Positions 61,222-64,000 of a stretch of DNA of 64,000 bases are shown here, in pieces. Numbering within the stretch: position 1 is the stretch's first letter; every line of letters begins with the position of its first letter. A program made the position numbers and the translations under genes. The stretch is from an uncultured Bacteroides sp. (GTDB taxonomy: Bacteria > Bacteroidota > Bacteroidia > Bacteroidales > Bacteroidaceae), in NCBI RefSeq assembly GCF_963678845.1, contig NZ_OY787468.1, positions 310,001-374,000 on the forward strand, written 5' to 3'. Below the pieces are notes generated by a model. That model saw only the letters and a program-made list of their open reading frames with translations. It had not been told where the DNA came from and did no database searches.

Positions 61222-63288
61222 TTAAAACTTCCAGCGTAACTGTATATTAAGATCTGTTTTAGTATCGCCGTTAATTGTTTCCAATCCAGAACCAATAACG
61301 TTTCGATCTGTATATCGGGTTTGTCCAAACTTTGCCATTATCATCAAATTCCTGTTAAAATCATACCGTGAATTAAAGGCAAAGCGCACTCCCTTCCCAT
61401 AGAAAGAGGGCATGGAAAAGGCATAAAGCAGACCATGTTCATAAGAAGATATACGAGCAGCATAATCATCTGTATCAAACATACCATAATAAATATCGAA
61501 ACGAAGCGGAAGACTTTTAAATTTGTATGAGAAGTTATTCAGAAGCATAAATCCGTGTTCAGCTTTTACTCCTTCTGGATTAATCCAAACCCAATCGGCA
61601 GTGATCTTAAAAGAAAGATTTTCCTGCAATAAATAACCTATCTGATAATGAACTTTCTGCTGAATATAAGGACGCACCCCTTTTACGTCCGATCCTTCTG
61701 GAGTATAATTCTTATCCTTTGACTTATACCTATACCTGAAAAGCATGGTAAGATTTGTTTTAGGCATATAAGTGGCTTGAAAAAGACCATCAAATCCTGA
61801 TGAAGGCCGATCCACTCCATATTTCAACCAAGGAAAATGAAAGAAATCAGCATAAGCAAACAGTTTCCAATACTTAATTGGTTTAGCTTCAATGCCTAAA
61901 TAACATCCGTTTTCATTTTGTACACTGCTTCCTTCGGAAACAGAACGAGCATACAACGCACGGTAATCTTTTGTATAATACCGTTGCAAAAAAAGAAGCT
62001 GATAGCCGGCTATCGGAGAAAAACTAATGGTGTTGAGAGTAGCTATACCTCCGCCTTTTCCAGCAGCCGTTTCACCAAATAAATATAGTTTATTCCATCT
62101 ATATTTATAATCAACACCTAAATTATAAAACTCCTTTCCTTTGAGATTATAATAATTGTAAGGCTTTGATTCAGGAATATAGTTTTTATCAAAAAAGTAA
62201 TAAACACCGGTGAAACCCATTTTAAGATTATGATAGGAATAACCTATATTCCCTCCAATTAACTGAATGCTAGCAACATTTTCCCGCTCAATTTCACGTG
62301 GAATACGATGCAAACCATCACGTTTGATGGAAGTAAGCACACCATCAGTTACTATTCCGTCTAAATTCCTGTGTGAATAAAAACCGGTAAAAGTAAAATC
62401 CTTATCTTTATAAGTAGCGGCTGCTCCTTGAAAGTAATTATACTCATCCGTAGAGGAGTGTTTTTTTATTCCTGTGGATTTATATCCCATTGTGGCAATG
62501 GTGGAACTCTTGCCTAAAGTATAGTCACTGCTAAGAACCAATCCTTGTCCAAAACTCATTCGGTAATTTCCTAAAGCCAAAGTCTTGATTTTACCTAAAT
62601 CATGTGCCAGAAAATAGAATGAATAGTAATCGTATCCATACTTATTAACCGCTCTCATAAAAGGTTCTCCACAGTCTTTTTCTGCCGTTATACCACAGTA
62701 TAACAGATCTTTATAATGAAATCCATATCTAATGGAATTATAGTATGAACTACCTATGAACTGCTTATTAACATCAGCGGTTAATAAACTATCTGAGTGC
62801 TGACGATAACCTTCTTTACGATATAAGGGAACATCAAAACGAGTAATAAACTCATGCTCTCCATACTTCCAAATATCTTTCCATCGTGGTAAAGTACTTT
62901 TCTTTTCAGCTTCTCCAACATAAATAAAAGGAAGCAAATACTGAATAGTCTGCCTGTCGAAATCCTCAACCAATTGAAGTTCATAAATAGTTTTTATAGG
63001 GCCGGAAACATATAAATAATAAAGTAAATGTTCAATTTGTAAATCCGTTAAAAAAGGGAATCGTTCCAATTGTTCCTTAGTTATTATGTTTAGATTCAAA
63101 GGATTTTCCTTTAGATAATCCAGATCTTCCAGGTTATTCGTCCAGTCCTTTTCTTCCTCATCACTGTCTGACGATAATTGTTCTGTCAGATCTTCCCATT
63201 CTGAAGGTGTATCAGTCTGTGCAAAAAGAGGAGTATGGAATAAAAATAAAATAAAACAAATAGAGAAGGCTTTTCTTCGTAACTTCAT
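61222..63288 (-). CDS. Helix-hairpin-helix and outer-membrane barrel protein
   Basis: The 688-residue protein has a signal peptide (about 1-23, ending in LFAQ), an acidic stretch (SSDSDEEEKDW), and a helix-hairpin-helix-like region at about 60-130 (NPLNLNIITKEQLERFPFLTDLQIEHLLYYL). A long part with alternating aromatic beta-strands ends in the C-terminal LQLRWKF-type motif of outer-membrane barrels (NIQLRWKF). It is common in Bacteroidetes, with no known function. The next gene, also a barrel protein, lies 3 bases upstream in the same transcript. Confidence 0.85.
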   Translation of the reverse strand: MKLRRKAFSICFILFLFHTPLFAQTDTPSEWEDLTEQLSSDSDEEEKDWTNNLEDLDYLKENPLNLNIITKEQLERFPFLTDLQIEHLLYYLYVSGPIKTIYELQLVEDFDRQTIQYLLPFIYVGEAEKKSTLPRWKDIWKYGEHEFITRFDVPLYRKEGYRQHSDSLLTADVNKQFIGSSYYNSIRYGFHYKDLLYCGITAEKDCGEPFMRAVNKYGYDYYSFYFLAHDLGKIKTLALGNYRMSFGQGLVLSSDYTLGKSSTIATMGYKSTGIKKHSSTDEYNYFQGAAATYKDKDFTFTGFYSHRNLDGIVTDGVLTSIKRDGLHRIPREIERENVASIQLIGGNIGYSYHNLKMGFTGVYYFFDKNYIPESKPYNYYNLKGKEFYNLGVDYKYRWNKLYLFGETAAGKGGGIATLNTISFSPIAGYQLLFLQRYYTKDYRALYARSVSEGSSVQNENGCYLGIEAKPIKYWKLFAYADFFHFPWLKYGVDRPSSGFDGLFQATYMPKTNLTMLFRYRYKSKDKNYTPEGSDVKGVRPYIQQKVHYQIGYLLQENLSFKITADWVWINPEGVKAEHGFMLLNNFSYKFKSLPLRFDIYYGMFDTDDYAARISSYEHGLLYAFSMPSFYGKGVRFAFNSRYDFNRNLMIMAKFGQTRYTDRNVIGSGLETINGDTKTDLNIQLRWKF

Positions 63289-63291
63289 TCT

Positions 63292-64000
63292 CTAAAAATT
63301 AAATTGTAATGCACAGCAAGAATTAAAACCCAGAGTAGGATGACTGCTGAAAGCCAGATTAATAATGAAAGGATTAATGTTCAATCCTATTCCAAAGCTT
63401 GGTGTAAAAGGCTTTTTCCACATTCCTGCCCGAACAGAAAACTCTTTAATTGGGGTGTATTCCATACCAAATTTATAAATTACAGGAAGAGCAAAATCCT
63501 TTTCAATTTCAGCTGTTAATAAAAACACATCTTCCGGTTGATAACTTATACCCATAGTAAGCACATTAGGAAGTTGAGTACTCTCCTCTCCCATTTGAAT
63601 CTCCGTTCTCAAAGGATTTGTTATCAGAAAAGAAAGATTAAGATTATCTGCAGGATGCATTAACAGTCCTACATCACCAGTAAAATTACCTGCATCAGGC
63701 TCTTTATCTGAATAATGTATTCCTAAATAATTCATTCTAACCCCTAAACTGATTATTTGAGATAGCTTTTTATAAAAATTCAGACTTAGTAACGTCTCAT
63801 TATATGCATCAAAGCCATATCGGGAGATATACGCCCCTGCATTTAAATACTGATTTGGGTAATTTACTATTCCTGCGAAAGATGATAATTCTTTAATTCC
63901 ATATCTGTTCATATACTCTAATGAAAAAGAACGGCAAGAGAGGAAACCATAAGATGCAGGATTTGTAAACCCCGGTAATACCGATGAAGTATTTCCCATT
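63292..64000 (-). CDS. Outer-membrane barrel protein, PorV/PorQ-like, 5' end beyond the window
   Basis: At least 235 residues of a beta-barrel-type protein are visible. NPASYGFLSCRSFSLEYMNRYGIKELSSFAGIVNYP resembles the PorV/PorQ (type IX secretion-linked) family start, and the end is CCALQFNF, a barrel-closing strand with terminal Phe. The ATG at 63997-63999 (MGNTSSVLPG) is probably internal, because no signal peptide follows it and related proteins have a signal before this motif. The gene is therefore cut by the window edge. Function unknown. Confidence 0.75.
   Translation of the reverse strand, partial: MGNTSSVLPGFTNPASYGFLSCRSFSLEYMNRYGIKELSSFAGIVNYPNQYLNAGAYISRYGFDAYNETLLSLNFYKKLSQIISLGVRMNYLGIHYSDKEPDAGNFTGDVGLLMHPADNLNLSFLITNPLRTEIQMGEESTQLPNVLTMGISYQPEDVFLLTAEIEKDFALPVIYKFGMEYTPIKEFSVRAGMWKKPFTPSFGIGLNINPFIINLAFSSHPTLGFNSCCALQFNF

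Overview
The window is chromosomal DNA from a nitrogen-fixing member of the Bacteroidales, most likely close to Bacteroides. Three things point there: many genes are preceded by the Bacteroidetes -7 box TAnnTTTG; several lineage-typical genes are present (a DUF2723 membrane protein, a DUF4271 protein, a DUF4861 protein next to kduI-kduD, and an EpsC-type CysE); and the DNA is AT-rich with long AT-rich gaps. I see no insertion sequence, integrase, phage gene, rRNA or CRISPR array. Both ends are cut inside genes: uppP at the left, and an outer-membrane barrel protein at the right.

Layout. Positions 1-4700: a housekeeping run uppP-truB-queA-folK, then metK behind a SAM-II riboswitch and ending in a strong terminator. 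Positions 4740-9236: a molybdate module, comprising a lone molybdate-binding domain (mop), a lone ModE-type DNA-binding domain, an outer-membrane porin, and modA, modB and a short modC. Positions 9240-20274: the nitrogenase genes nifH-nifI1-nifI2-nifD-nifK, then nifE-nifN-nifB-ferredoxin-nifV and a small HEPN-like gene. Positions 20258-22957, opposite strand: nifA, a GNAT acetyltransferase, a NifX-family protein and a Nif11 protein. A 750-base gap with short repeats follows. Positions 23711-29146: LOG protein, DUF4271 protein, hemD, rnpA, yidD, tatD, tyrS and tRNA-Gln(UUG). Positions 29374-32334: kduI, kduD and a DUF4861 protein. From about 32640 to the end: housekeeping genes, mostly on the minus strand (queG, deacetylase, DUF2723, zinc uptake, purD, a prolyl peptidase, cysE, miaB, dacB, lpdA), with mnmD, a CoA-transferase, nadB, a glycosyltransferase and sulP on the plus strand.

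How the parts fit. Three transcription units (mop, nifH and nifE) each start with a sigma-54-like promoter of the form TGGCAyG ending in GG-N10-GT. Each has a near-palindrome, CCTACATWWATGTA, 70-175 bases upstream. The same region encodes a sigma-54 activator with the GAFTGA motif (nifA), so these dyads are the best candidates for its binding sites, and molybdenum handling and nitrogenase synthesis would be induced together. Nitrogenase activity would be controlled after translation by NifI1/NifI2. The ModE function appears split between two adjacent genes. A site with the geometry of an E. coli ModE operator lies in front of the porin-modA unit, so molybdate uptake probably answers both to nitrogen status and to molybdate.
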